A stretch of 6,264 nucleotides of DNA from Gammaproteobacteria bacterium (GTDB taxonomy: Bacteria; Pseudomonadota; Gammaproteobacteria; Steroidobacterales; SZUA-146), in the NCBI GenBank assembly GCA_013002925.1, contig JABDLQ010000352.1:1-6264 (forward strand), read 5' to 3'. The first letter of the stretch is position 1, and the number at the start of each line of letters is the position of its first letter. Both the position numbers and the translations under genes were made by a program. Below, piece after piece: positions 1-5,943 of this stretch. The notes beneath the pieces were generated by a model that was not told the DNA's origin, searched no databases, and saw only the letters and a program-made list of their open reading frames with translations.

Positions 1-192
1 GTCCTGGGCGACCGTGATCCCGGTTACGGTTCCACGGCTAAAATTCTCGGCGAGGCAGGAGTCTGTCTGGCGCAAGACATAGACAAGGCTGATGTGACCG
101 GTGGTTTCTGGACCCCCGCCACTGCGCTTGGTGACCAATTGCTTGCACGGCTTGAAGAGCATGCCGGCCTGACGTTCGAAATTATGGAATAA
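1..192 (+). CDS. Saccharopine dehydrogenase-like oxidoreductase, C-terminal end (partial)
   Basis: Frame 1 is open from the first base to a TAA at 190-192 and gives the last 63 residues of a protein whose start lies outside the window. The stretch GDRDPGYGSTAKILGEAGVC followed by GGFWTPATALGDQLLARL and the ending HAGLTFEIME resembles the C-terminus of the saccharopine dehydrogenase family, the group that includes trans-acting enoyl reductase-like proteins of about 400 residues. Members carry an N-terminal Rossmann NAD(P)-binding domain, which is not visible here, so substrate and cofactor cannot be judged. The GGFWTPA segment with its following amphipathic helix is the most recognisable part. 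The gene is co-directional with the kinase-like gene 150 bp downstream, but the intervening hairpin and possible promoter suggest the two need not be co-transcribed. The family call is fairly secure; the specific function is unknown. Confidence 0.8.
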   Translation, partial: VLGDRDPGYGSTAKILGEAGVCLAQDIDKADVTGGFWTPATALGDQLLARLEEHAGLTFEIME

Positions 193-193
193 A

Positions 194-245
194 CCTGCAC
201 ACCCCGATTTTCCTGGTCACTTTGCGGTCAGGTTGATCGTGCAGG
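194..245 (+). other. Nested stem-loop just after the upstream stop codon
   Basis: A perfect 7-bp outer stem, CCTGCAC (194-200) with GTGCAGG (239-245), encloses an inner 7-bp stem, CCTGGTC (212-218) with GGTCAGG (226-232). The inner stem contains two G-U pairs and has a 7-base loop. Internal loops of 11 and 6 bases separate the two stems. The structure begins one base after the stop codon of the upstream gene, where a transcription end is plausible, but no T-run follows it, so it is not a standard intrinsic terminator. A small competing hairpin, CAGGC (242-246) with GCCTG (252-256), shares bases with the outer stem. The inner right arm is also part of the repeat that recurs inverted beyond the kinase gene. 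The function is unknown. Confidence 0.4.
218..239 (+). repeat. Left copy of a ~21-bp inverted repeat flanking the kinase-like gene
   Basis: The core GGTCAGGTTGATCG at 226-239 matches, on the opposite strand, GGTCAGGTTGACCG at 2337-2324, with 13 of 14 bases identical. Extending leftwards, both copies also share CACTT, giving 19 matches over 22 aligned columns with one single-base gap and two mismatches. The two copies point inward toward the kinase-like gene from outside its ends. I see no transposase nearby. It may be a dispersed intergenic repeat of the REP type, but that is inference. Confidence 0.45.
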
Positions 246-263
246 CAAGCCGCCTGGTGCTGT

Positions 264-293
264 TTGACCTGTGGACTAGGTGCTTTCCATAAG
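264..293 (+). promoter_or_regulatory. Candidate sigma70-type promoter for the kinase-like gene
   Basis: TTGACC at 264-269 matches the -35 consensus at five of six positions. It is followed after 18 bases by CATAAG at 288-293, which matches the -10 consensus at four of six. Transcription would begin near base 300, leaving a leader of about 43 bases before the ATG at 343. If this promoter is real, the GTG at 280 lies inside it and cannot be the start codon. Confidence 0.3.
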
Positions 294-329
294 TGCATTT
301 GCCTCAGGCATGACCTATAAGTGGCGTGT

Positions 330-334
330 AGGGG
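330..334 (+). promoter_or_regulatory. Ribosome binding site deciding the kinase-like start
   Basis: AGGGG lies eight bases before the ATG at 343, a good Shine-Dalgarno fit and spacing. Neither the in-frame GTG at 280 nor the ATG at 310 has a comparable purine-rich site, which favours 343 as the true start. Confidence 0.6.
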
Positions 335-342
335 TTGCTTCT

Positions 343-2181
343 ATGGTCAAAAAAACCGATATCGCTGCAGTTGCTCATCAGCTGGATTTCCTGATCAATC
401 GTGCGCTGGAACTGGAATACGAACTCCGCGATGACCTGGACCTGGTGCATCCGAAATTTCACACCAGTGCGAAAAACCTGGTTCATTATCTGGCCTTGCG
501 CCAGGTAGATATCCGCGACCTCCAACAGACTTTGTCTTTCATGGGTTTATCCTCCATGGGCAGGGCCGAAAAAAATGTCATGGCGAATCTGCGGGCAGTG
601 CGTAAAGCGCTGCGAAAAGTTTCTACCGGCCAGGACTGTGATCCTGATTCCGAACACGGCAACTTCGCAGACAGCGGTATCAAACTGCAACAACATGTTG
701 ACAGCCTGCTCGGGCCCGCAACCAACGGTCGCGATGTACGCATCATGGTGACGTTACCGTCAGAAGCGGCCGTCGAATACCCACTGGTGAGTCAGATGAT
801 TGCATCGGGAATGAACATTGCTCGTATCAATTGTGCACATGACGGTTCGAACGAGTGGCAGGAGATGATCTGCAACATCCGGCGCGCGAGCAATGAGCTG
901 AAGCGTGAATGCCAGGTCGTGATGGACCTGGCGGGGTCGAAGATCAGAACGGGTGCATTGCGTCCGGGACCAGGTGTGGTGCGTGTCCGGCCAAAGCGCG
1001 ATGCTCTTGGACGCATGGTCGCCCCGGGTACTATTCGCTTTGTACCAGAAGAATTACGCTGGTTGGCGACCAGAAGAGCGCAGATTCCAGTGCCTCGTGA
1101 TTGCATCGACTATGCCAGCGTGGGTGATCTGTTTCGTTACAGGGATACGCGTGGCAAAAAAAGAAAACTCACAGTTATCGACAAGGATGATATGGGGTTG
1201 CTGCTCGAATGCCCGAAGAACACTTATATCGGAACCGGAACGAAACTCAAGCTTCATCGCAGGGAGGCTGGTGAAAAACTGAAGTTTCGGGTCGGCGTGC
1301 TTCCACCGATCGAAGAGCCCATTATTCTCAAACCCGGCGACACACTGGTGCTGCACAGTGACGGTGCCCCCGGTGAGCCGGCGAAAATTGGTGTTAACCA
1401 GGAAGTTCGGAAACCGGCGCACATTTCCTGTATTCCGGCAGAAGTCTTGCGTTATATAGCCGCGGGCGACCCGGTGCACCTGAATGACGGCAAGATCGAA
1501 GGTACGGTCACCAGTGCATCGGAAAAAGAAGTGGTTGTCCGCATTGATTTTGCGAAATCAACCGGCAGTAAATTGCGCGGCGACAAAGGTATCAATTTTC
1601 CAAAAAGCGCGATCCCGGTATGCGGTTTATCAGAAGCCGACAGGAAAAACCTGTCCTTTATCGTACAACACGCAGATGCGGTGAGTCTGTCCTTTGCAAG
1701 CCAGCCCGATGACGTCTTGGCGCTGCTGAAAGAGCTCAGGAACTACCCATCAAAGCAGCCCGGTATCATACTAAAAATCGAGACCGTGGCGGGATTCAGC
1801 AATCTGCCGAAACTGCTTCTGACCGCCATGCGACACTACCCGGCCGGTGTCATGATTGCCCGCGGCGATTTGGCCGTGGAATGCGGTTGGGTGCGTCTGG
1901 CGGAAGTGCAGGAAGAAATTCTGTGGCTTTGCGAGGCGGCACAGTTGCCGGTTATCTGGGCTACCCAGGTACTCGAACGCGAAACGAAAAAGGGCCAGCC
2001 CTCCCGCGCCGAAATCACGGATGCCGCAATGTCCCAGCGCGCTGACTGCGTGATGCTCAATAAGGGCCCGCATATTCTGAGTGCGATCAGGATGCTTGAT
2101 AACATTTTGCGGCGCATGCAGCAGCACCAGCACAAAAAGACGCCAATGTTCAGGAAACTGAGTGTTAGCGAGACCCATTAA
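343..2181 (+). CDS. Pyruvate kinase-like protein with extra N-terminal domain
   Basis: This 612-residue protein is related to pyruvate kinase, which transfers phosphate from phosphoenolpyruvate to ADP in the cytoplasm. Residues 1-130 form a predicted helical domain absent from ordinary enzymes, including HYLALRQVDIRDLQ and LSSMGRAE. The kinase barrel then begins (VRIMVTLPS, 132-140). Recognisable motifs are ARINCAHD (160-167), MDLAGSKIRTG (194-204), GDPVHLNDGK (375-384), DKGINFP (414-420), SLSF (448-451), KIE with the likely catalytic Lys478 and metal ligand Glu480, ARGDLAVE (506-513, metal ligand Asp509), ATQ with Thr541, and SRAEITDAA (554-562). About 165 residues between 205 and 370 are an insertion in the B-domain region. 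The chain stops about 35 residues after MLNKGP (571-576), where normal enzymes have MLSGETA, so the C-terminal allosteric domain is missing. ATG 343 was chosen over GTG 280 and ATG 310 because of its ribosome binding site. Kinase activity is plausible but not proven by sequence, and another phosphotransfer or regulatory role is possible. Confidence 0.88.
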   Translation: MVKKTDIAAVAHQLDFLINRALELEYELRDDLDLVHPKFHTSAKNLVHYLALRQVDIRDLQQTLSFMGLSSMGRAEKNVMANLRAVRKALRKVSTGQDCDPDSEHGNFADSGIKLQQHVDSLLGPATNGRDVRIMVTLPSEAAVEYPLVSQMIASGMNIARINCAHDGSNEWQEMICNIRRASNELKRECQVVMDLAGSKIRTGALRPGPGVVRVRPKRDALGRMVAPGTIRFVPEELRWLATRRAQIPVPRDCIDYASVGDLFRYRDTRGKKRKLTVIDKDDMGLLLECPKNTYIGTGTKLKLHRREAGEKLKFRVGVLPPIEEPIILKPGDTLVLHSDGAPGEPAKIGVNQEVRKPAHISCIPAEVLRYIAAGDPVHLNDGKIEGTVTSASEKEVVVRIDFAKSTGSKLRGDKGINFPKSAIPVCGLSEADRKNLSFIVQHADAVSLSFASQPDDVLALLKELRNYPSKQPGIILKIETVAGFSNLPKLLLTAMRHYPAGVMIARGDLAVECGWVRLAEVQEEILWLCEAAQLPVIWATQVLERETKKGQPSRAEITDAAMSQRADCVMLNKGPHILSAIRMLDNILRRMQQHQHKKTPMFRKLSVSETH

Positions 2182-2396
2182 TAGCGCTTTGGAAGCGAGT
2201 AAGTAAAACCGGGGCGTACAGCTTAATTCTCTGCTGTTCTGATGCGTTGTCAACGTTCTGTCGGCGCTCAGGACGTGCTTGTCAGACAGCACCGTAAGCG
2301 TCGTTTTGCACAGGCACAACAGTCGGTCAACCTGACCCCAAGTGGTAATGAAAATCACTGCTGTGGGGCGTTTGCTGCGCTGTGTTGAGTCAGTTG
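2182..2396. other. Convergent intergenic region between kinase-like and amidohydrolase genes
   Basis: This is 215 bp between two genes that end toward each other. It holds a small hairpin right after the kinase stop (CGCTT 2185-2189 with AAGCG 2193-2197), a possible hairpin at 2341-2359 (AGTGGT with ATCACT, one G-U pair on the plus strand), and the repeat copy at 2324-2344. None of these has a following T-run, so I cannot name a clear intrinsic terminator for either gene. I see no coding sequence that belongs here. Confidence 0.5.
2324..2344 (-). repeat. Right copy of the inverted repeat flanking the kinase-like gene
   Basis: Read on the minus strand this is CACTTGG followed by GGTCAGGTTGACCG, the partner of the copy at 218-239. 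It contains its own small palindrome, GGTCA (2325-2329) with TGACC (2333-2337) around a three-base loop. The form GGGGTCAGGTTG resembles short intergenic repeats that I recall from gammaproteobacterial genomes, sometimes near REP-associated transposases. This is unverified recollection, and no such gene is in the window. Confidence 0.45.
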
Positions 2397-5300
2397 CTAC
2401 TCACTTTTTTGCCAGTAAAATGGTTTGGTTTCACGCGTGCCGGTTACGATTTCATGGAGTGTCGATGCGTCGTAAAGGCGACCGTTCAGCATCACCATAT
2501 TGACTTTGTCCGTCGCGAAAATGTTTTCAAGCGGGTTGGCTTCGAGGATTACCAGGTCAGCCAGCTTGCCTGCTTCAAGCGATCCCAGGTCAGCTTCCAT
2601 GTGCAGTTTCTGCGCCGGTGCCAGCGTCGCGCTTTTAAGCGCTTCGACAGGTGACATGCCACCCTGGGCGAAGCCCCAGATTTCCCAGTGGCTCGCGAGC
2701 CCTTCGCGCTGGCCGTGTGCACCGATGCTCACGTTTACTCCGCGTTCGGTGAGGCGCCTGGCGTTAGCGGCAACTGTGGTGTGATAAAAATCACTGTCGG
2801 GCGCTGTGATGCGCCTTACGGAGGCAGGTTGCAGCACCTGTGGCGGGACGAAGTTCGACAAGATCGGATGCTTCCACACATCGGTTGCCTGGTACCAGTA
2901 CTTTTCAGCCGTTAGGCCACCAAACGTGACAACAAGCGTCGGTGTGTAGGCGACATTTGTTTGGCTCCAGAATTGCAGCACATCGTCATACAGCATGGAC
3001 TGGGGAACATTGTGTTCGATGGCGCTGTTGCCGTCTGCGATCATCGACATGTCCATGTGATAGAGCGATCCGCCTTCAGAGACCACCAGCAGGTTTTCCT
3101 CACGCGCGGCGGTGGTGACCTGTTGACGTTGCTCGCGCCGCGGCTGGTTGTAGTTCTTCACGGCAATGGCGCCCTGGGCCTTCAGACGGCGTACATGTTC
3201 ACGTGCATCATCTAACGAGTTAATCTCGGCAAAATAGGAGGATTTAGCACCGTAGATTATATTGCCGGTTGAATATATCCGCGGCGCAAGTATCTGGCCG
3301 GTACGCTGCATTTCAGCTGCCGCAAAAATTTCCGTAGCGTCATTGGACGGATCAAAAATAGTGGTTACACCCAGGGCAAGCGTTGCATAGTTCTTCCAGT
3401 TTTGCTGCGGGATAATCCCGACACCTTGTGAACCATGGGCATGGGCGTCAATCAGACCTGGGATGATGGTTTTATCGGTAAGATGGACGAACACCGCGTC
3501 TGTCGGAATTTCAAGGTTACTGTCACCGACCGCCGCAATGCGATTATTGCGGATGATGATGATTCCGTTTTCGATGACGCCGCCATCAGCATCAGCCATC
3601 GTGATGATGCGTGCGCCGGTAATTGCAACGACGGAATCCGGGACATCAGCGGTCAGCTGGCGCGACATTGAAACACCGGAGGTGGGTGCCGTATAGCCAG
3701 CATTTTTATCTTCCTCGTCGCCCGGCGGTGCAAACAACCTGTCGGTCGCGGCAGAGTAGAGGGTAGCGCCCAGGGTCCAGTGCAGGTGCTGGCCGTTGTC
3801 AGACCAGTTGGGAAAATTGCCACCGTCACCACTGGCTTTGGTCATCGGCACACTGCTGACTTTGGTGCCGAGTTCGAGCGGCTTGCCGCCGGGAGGGAGC
3901 GGCAATGCGTAAATGTGGTAGTTCTCCCGAAAGGCCAGGTGCCGGTCGTCCGGTGCAACTTCGACACGACGCAGATATTTGCCTGTGGCATGCGTGCGTG
4001 GTGCTTCGCCATCAAGATTTATGCTAACCAGTTCCAGACCTTCGCCGTTACTGGCCCGGCGCGTGACATACAGTCGCTCACTGCTGCTGCCAAAGTGCGG
4101 ATTGTGGCCATCGGGCGTAACGCGTCGTGCCGCACCGCCGTCGGCTGGAACACTGAATACGCCGGAGTCGATGCTCCAGTCAGGTGACGTCAGTGAGCCA
4201 CCGTCGTGGGCGGAAAACACAATGACAGAGCCATCGGGTGAAAAACGTGGTTCATGAAAGTGCCCGGGTGTTTTCGTCAGTCGTTTACTGCGTCCTCCGC
4301 TTGCACGTACTTTGTGGATGTGGCCGAGATCATCATCGCTCCAGGACACAAACGCGATGTGGCGTGAATCCCGTGACCAGGTCGGGTCGTATTCAAAGTG
4401 CTCGTCGCCGGTCTTTGTCAGTCGTTTTGCCGGACCGTTTGGCAGTTTTTTCAGGTATAAGAATCCGGCGCTTTCAAAGACGACCCGGGTACCATCTGGA
4501 GAGATTTCGGCATTGCGCACCATCGTCGTGTTAAAAGTGGCCGGCGCGACGTCAACGGGTTTACCGGGCGCCTCGTAAACAGTGCGGGTGTCGGTGACCC
4601 GAAACGGAATATCGGTGACCTCCAGGCTGTCAATATCGATACGGTTGATTTTACCGCCTGCCCAGAACACGATGCTTTTCGAATCGGGCATCCAGTCCAT
4701 GTTTGGATACACGCCGTGTACGGCCCAGACTTCCTGCACATCCTGATCAAGCCCTGTATAGATGGGACGTTCCGCACCGCTGGTCAGATCCTTGAGGAAC
4801 AGGGCGCTTTTGGTACGAATGCGCCGCACAAACGCCAGATGCTTGCCGTCAGGCGACGGGGTGGGTCGAACCGCACCACCTGCTCCTGTCACAAAGCTTT
4901 CAGTAATGCCGGTATGAAGATCATGACGGCGAATCTCAAATATTTGCCCGTTGGAATCCTGCGCGTACTGAAACTGGCTGCCTGGTGTGCTATCAAGCGA
5001 GAAATAAAGATAGCGCCCATCCGGTGAAAAAGCGGGTTCGCCGAGTTCTTTTTGATGCTGTTCATTGGGTTTTTCAACCATAGCGACACCACCGCCGCCG
5101 TTCCGATGATAAAGCCAGATTTCACCGGTACCCAGCGAGCGGTAGGTTGTAAAATGTTTGCGTGCTGCAATATACCGACCGTCCGGTGACCAGTAGGGAT
5201 TGTTGAGCAGCCGAAAATCTTCCCGCGTTAGTTGGCGCGGTTCGGTCCCGTCACGTTGCATGATCCAGATGTTGTCGCCACCGCCCGCGTCGCTGGTAAA

Positions 5301-5615
5301 GGCGAGGTGCCTGCCGTCGGGTGAGAAGCGCGGTTGCATCGACCACGACAACCCTGTGTGCACCGCAGTGGCGTTGCCCCCGGTGATGGGGAGCGTATAA
5401 ATATCACCGAGCAGGTCAAACGCAATGGTGCGGCCATCTGGGGAGACATCCAGGCTCATCCATGTGCCAGTGGTAGTGTTAATGGCGATATCACGGGCCG
5501 CTTCGCTACCGGGCAGCCTGTTGACGTCCCACTTGTTGTCCTCGGTGTCAGCAGCTGCGATGGTGTGGGTCAACAGAAATATCAGAACGGCCAGCAAAGC
5601 GTTGCAGTTTTTCAT
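2397..5615 (-). CDS. Exported TolB/PD40 beta-propeller-amidohydrolase fusion protein
   Basis: This 1072-residue protein starts with a Sec signal peptide: K2, a hydrophobic core at 6-15, and likely cleavage after Ala22 in IAAAD. It should act in the periplasm or outside the cell. Residues about 50-655 are a PD40/TolB-like propeller with repeated SPDG-type turns near 58, 98, 143, 197, 254, 309, 372, 414, 459, 554 and 605, about 11 blades. Residues about 660-1055 are an amidohydrolase domain that hydrolyses amide-type bonds at a metal centre. It has the strand-1 metal motif DAHAH (His725, His727), Lys820 in AVKNYNQP as the probable bridging lysine, His868 in IEHNVP, the segment GAHGQREG (His967), and a typical final ADLVILEANPLE segment. 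Propeller plus amidohydrolase is a known architecture, often annotated as amidohydrolase or peptidase-like; the substrate is not known, though a peptide or dipeptide is a reasonable guess. ATG 5615 is chosen because the signal peptide follows it and GAGAAG precedes it. The open frame continues 114 codons upstream but without protein-like sequence. Confidence 0.93.
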   Translation of the reverse strand: MKNCNALLAVLIFLLTHTIAAADTEDNKWDVNRLPGSEAARDIAINTTTGTWMSLDVSPDGRTIAFDLLGDIYTLPITGGNATAVHTGLSWSMQPRFSPDGRHLAFTSDAGGGDNIWIMQRDGTEPRQLTREDFRLLNNPYWSPDGRYIAARKHFTTYRSLGTGEIWLYHRNGGGGVAMVEKPNEQHQKELGEPAFSPDGRYLYFSLDSTPGSQFQYAQDSNGQIFEIRRHDLHTGITESFVTGAGGAVRPTPSPDGKHLAFVRRIRTKSALFLKDLTSGAERPIYTGLDQDVQEVWAVHGVYPNMDWMPDSKSIVFWAGGKINRIDIDSLEVTDIPFRVTDTRTVYEAPGKPVDVAPATFNTTMVRNAEISPDGTRVVFESAGFLYLKKLPNGPAKRLTKTGDEHFEYDPTWSRDSRHIAFVSWSDDDLGHIHKVRASGGRSKRLTKTPGHFHEPRFSPDGSVIVFSAHDGGSLTSPDWSIDSGVFSVPADGGAARRVTPDGHNPHFGSSSERLYVTRRASNGEGLELVSINLDGEAPRTHATGKYLRRVEVAPDDRHLAFRENYHIYALPLPPGGKPLELGTKVSSVPMTKASGDGGNFPNWSDNGQHLHWTLGATLYSAATDRLFAPPGDEEDKNAGYTAPTSGVSMSRQLTADVPDSVVAITGARIITMADADGGVIENGIIIIRNNRIAAVGDSNLEIPTDAVFVHLTDKTIIPGLIDAHAHGSQGVGIIPQQNWKNYATLALGVTTIFDPSNDATEIFAAAEMQRTGQILAPRIYSTGNIIYGAKSSYFAEINSLDDAREHVRRLKAQGAIAVKNYNQPRREQRQQVTTAAREENLLVVSEGGSLYHMDMSMIADGNSAIEHNVPQSMLYDDVLQFWSQTNVAYTPTLVVTFGGLTAEKYWYQATDVWKHPILSNFVPPQVLQPASVRRITAPDSDFYHTTVAANARRLTERGVNVSIGAHGQREGLASHWEIWGFAQGGMSPVEALKSATLAPAQKLHMEADLGSLEAGKLADLVILEANPLENIFATDKVNMVMLNGRLYDASTLHEIVTGTRETKPFYWQKSE
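5537..5615 (-). other. Signal peptide and mature N-terminus of the propeller-amidohydrolase
   Basis: The first 22 residues have one lysine, a hydrophobic run ALLAVLIFLL and the cleavage-like IAAA before Asp23. There is no cysteine right after the cleavage site (Cys4 lies in the n-region), so a Sec/signal peptidase I substrate is more likely than a lipoprotein. Confidence 0.8.
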
Positions 5616-5620
5616 GACGT

Positions 5621-5626
5621 CTTCTC
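5621..5626 (-). promoter_or_regulatory. Ribosome binding site of the propeller-amidohydrolase
   Basis: On the minus strand GAGAAG lies five bases before the ATG at 5615. It is a moderate Shine-Dalgarno match and supports the start at the signal peptide rather than the far upstream ATG at 5957. Confidence 0.5.
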
Positions 5627-5646
5627 GTAAGATTCGTGGAGGGCGC

Positions 5647-5652
5647 ATTCTA
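5647..5652 (-). promoter_or_regulatory. Possible -10 element for the amidohydrolase
   Basis: TAGAAT on the minus strand matches the -10 consensus at five of six positions and lies 31 bases before the start codon, which would give a leader of about 25 bases. No good -35 hexamer sits 16-18 bases upstream, so the promoter may need an activator or the match may be chance. Confidence 0.25.
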
Positions 5653-5776
5653 ACCTGAGAACAGGGTGCGCATACATCGCGTGTGCGCCTTGCAGGTAAA
5701 TTGCGATGAATTTTACATGTTCCCGGAGTATTCAGGGTTTGAGCACTGCCGCCTCTGGTATGAATTTGTGGCTGCC

Positions 5777-5800
5777 AGTTGCGTGACAAGTTGCGTGACA
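5777..5800. repeat. Perfect 12-bp tandem repeat in the divergent promoter region
   Basis: AGTTGCGTGACA occurs twice head to tail, at 5777-5788 and 5789-5800, with no mismatch. Twelve bases is slightly more than one helical turn, so the two copies would present roughly the same DNA face. It lies about 160 bases upstream of the amidohydrolase start and about 100 bases upstream of the TATAAT box of the DUF427 gene. A regulator operator is possible; so is a simple duplication. Confidence 0.6.
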
Positions 5801-5878
5801 GAAAAGCGCACGATGGCCAGTCTCGTGGCAGTGAATCCGGTATAGCGCGGCAAATGAGGACCGGCCGCGGGATAGCTG

Positions 5879-5908
5879 GTGATTCGCGAGATCCACGGTC
5901 GCTATAAT
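5879..5908 (+). promoter_or_regulatory. Candidate promoter of the DUF427 gene
   Basis: A perfect TATAAT lies at 5903-5908, about 35 bases before the ATG at 5944, giving a leader of about 30 bases. The best -35 candidate, GTGATT at 5879-5884 with an 18-base gap, matches only three of six positions, so strength rests on the -10 box or an activator. Confidence 0.45.
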
Positions 5909-5943
5909 TGAGCTTTGGGACAGCGCACGGTAGGCTCTGCCAC

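Larger units (their letters stand above)
5616..5943. other. Divergent intergenic control region
   Basis: These 328 bp separate the start of the amidohydrolase (minus) from the start of the DUF427 gene (plus). They contain the rightward TATAAT box, a perfect 12-bp tandem repeat, and several leftward -10-like hexamers (TAGAAT at 5652-5647 and TAAAAT at 5715-5710, minus strand) that lack good -35 partners. They also contain a GC-rich imperfect inverted repeat, GGTGCGCA (5665-5672) with TGTGCGCC (5682-5689), that pairs fully only with G-U pairs. The minus-strand reading frame runs open through most of this region, but its translation is rich in Arg, Pro and Ser with no recognisable fold, so I treat it as non-coding. 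Confidence 0.6.

Noticed and set aside
280..342. Longer kinase-like start at GTG 280 or ATG 310
   Set aside because: Neither has a ribosome binding site, the added residues are unlike the rest of the protein, and GTG 280 falls inside the candidate promoter.
2185..2197. Hairpin after the kinase stop codon as an intrinsic terminator
   Set aside because: The stem is only five base pairs and no T-run follows.
1771..2358. A 195-codon open frame on the minus strand opposite the 3' end of the kinase-like gene
   Set aside because: Its translation has no recognisable motif, it lies antisense to strongly conserved kinase motifs (KIE, ARGD, ATQ), and its start coincides with the intergenic repeat copy. 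It is best explained as a shadow frame.
2341..2359. Hairpin in the convergent region as a bidirectional terminator
   Set aside because: It is a weak stem with one G-U pair, a mismatch on the minus strand, and no T-run on either side.
2382..5658. Many plus-strand open frames of 65-135 codons across the amidohydrolase gene
   Set aside because: They are antisense to one continuous 1072-residue protein with clear domains and show no family motifs of their own.
5665..5689. GC-rich inverted repeat upstream of the amidohydrolase as a leader hairpin
   Set aside because: It pairs fully only on the plus strand with two G-U pairs. On the amidohydrolase strand it has two mismatches, and it lies upstream of the likely transcription start.
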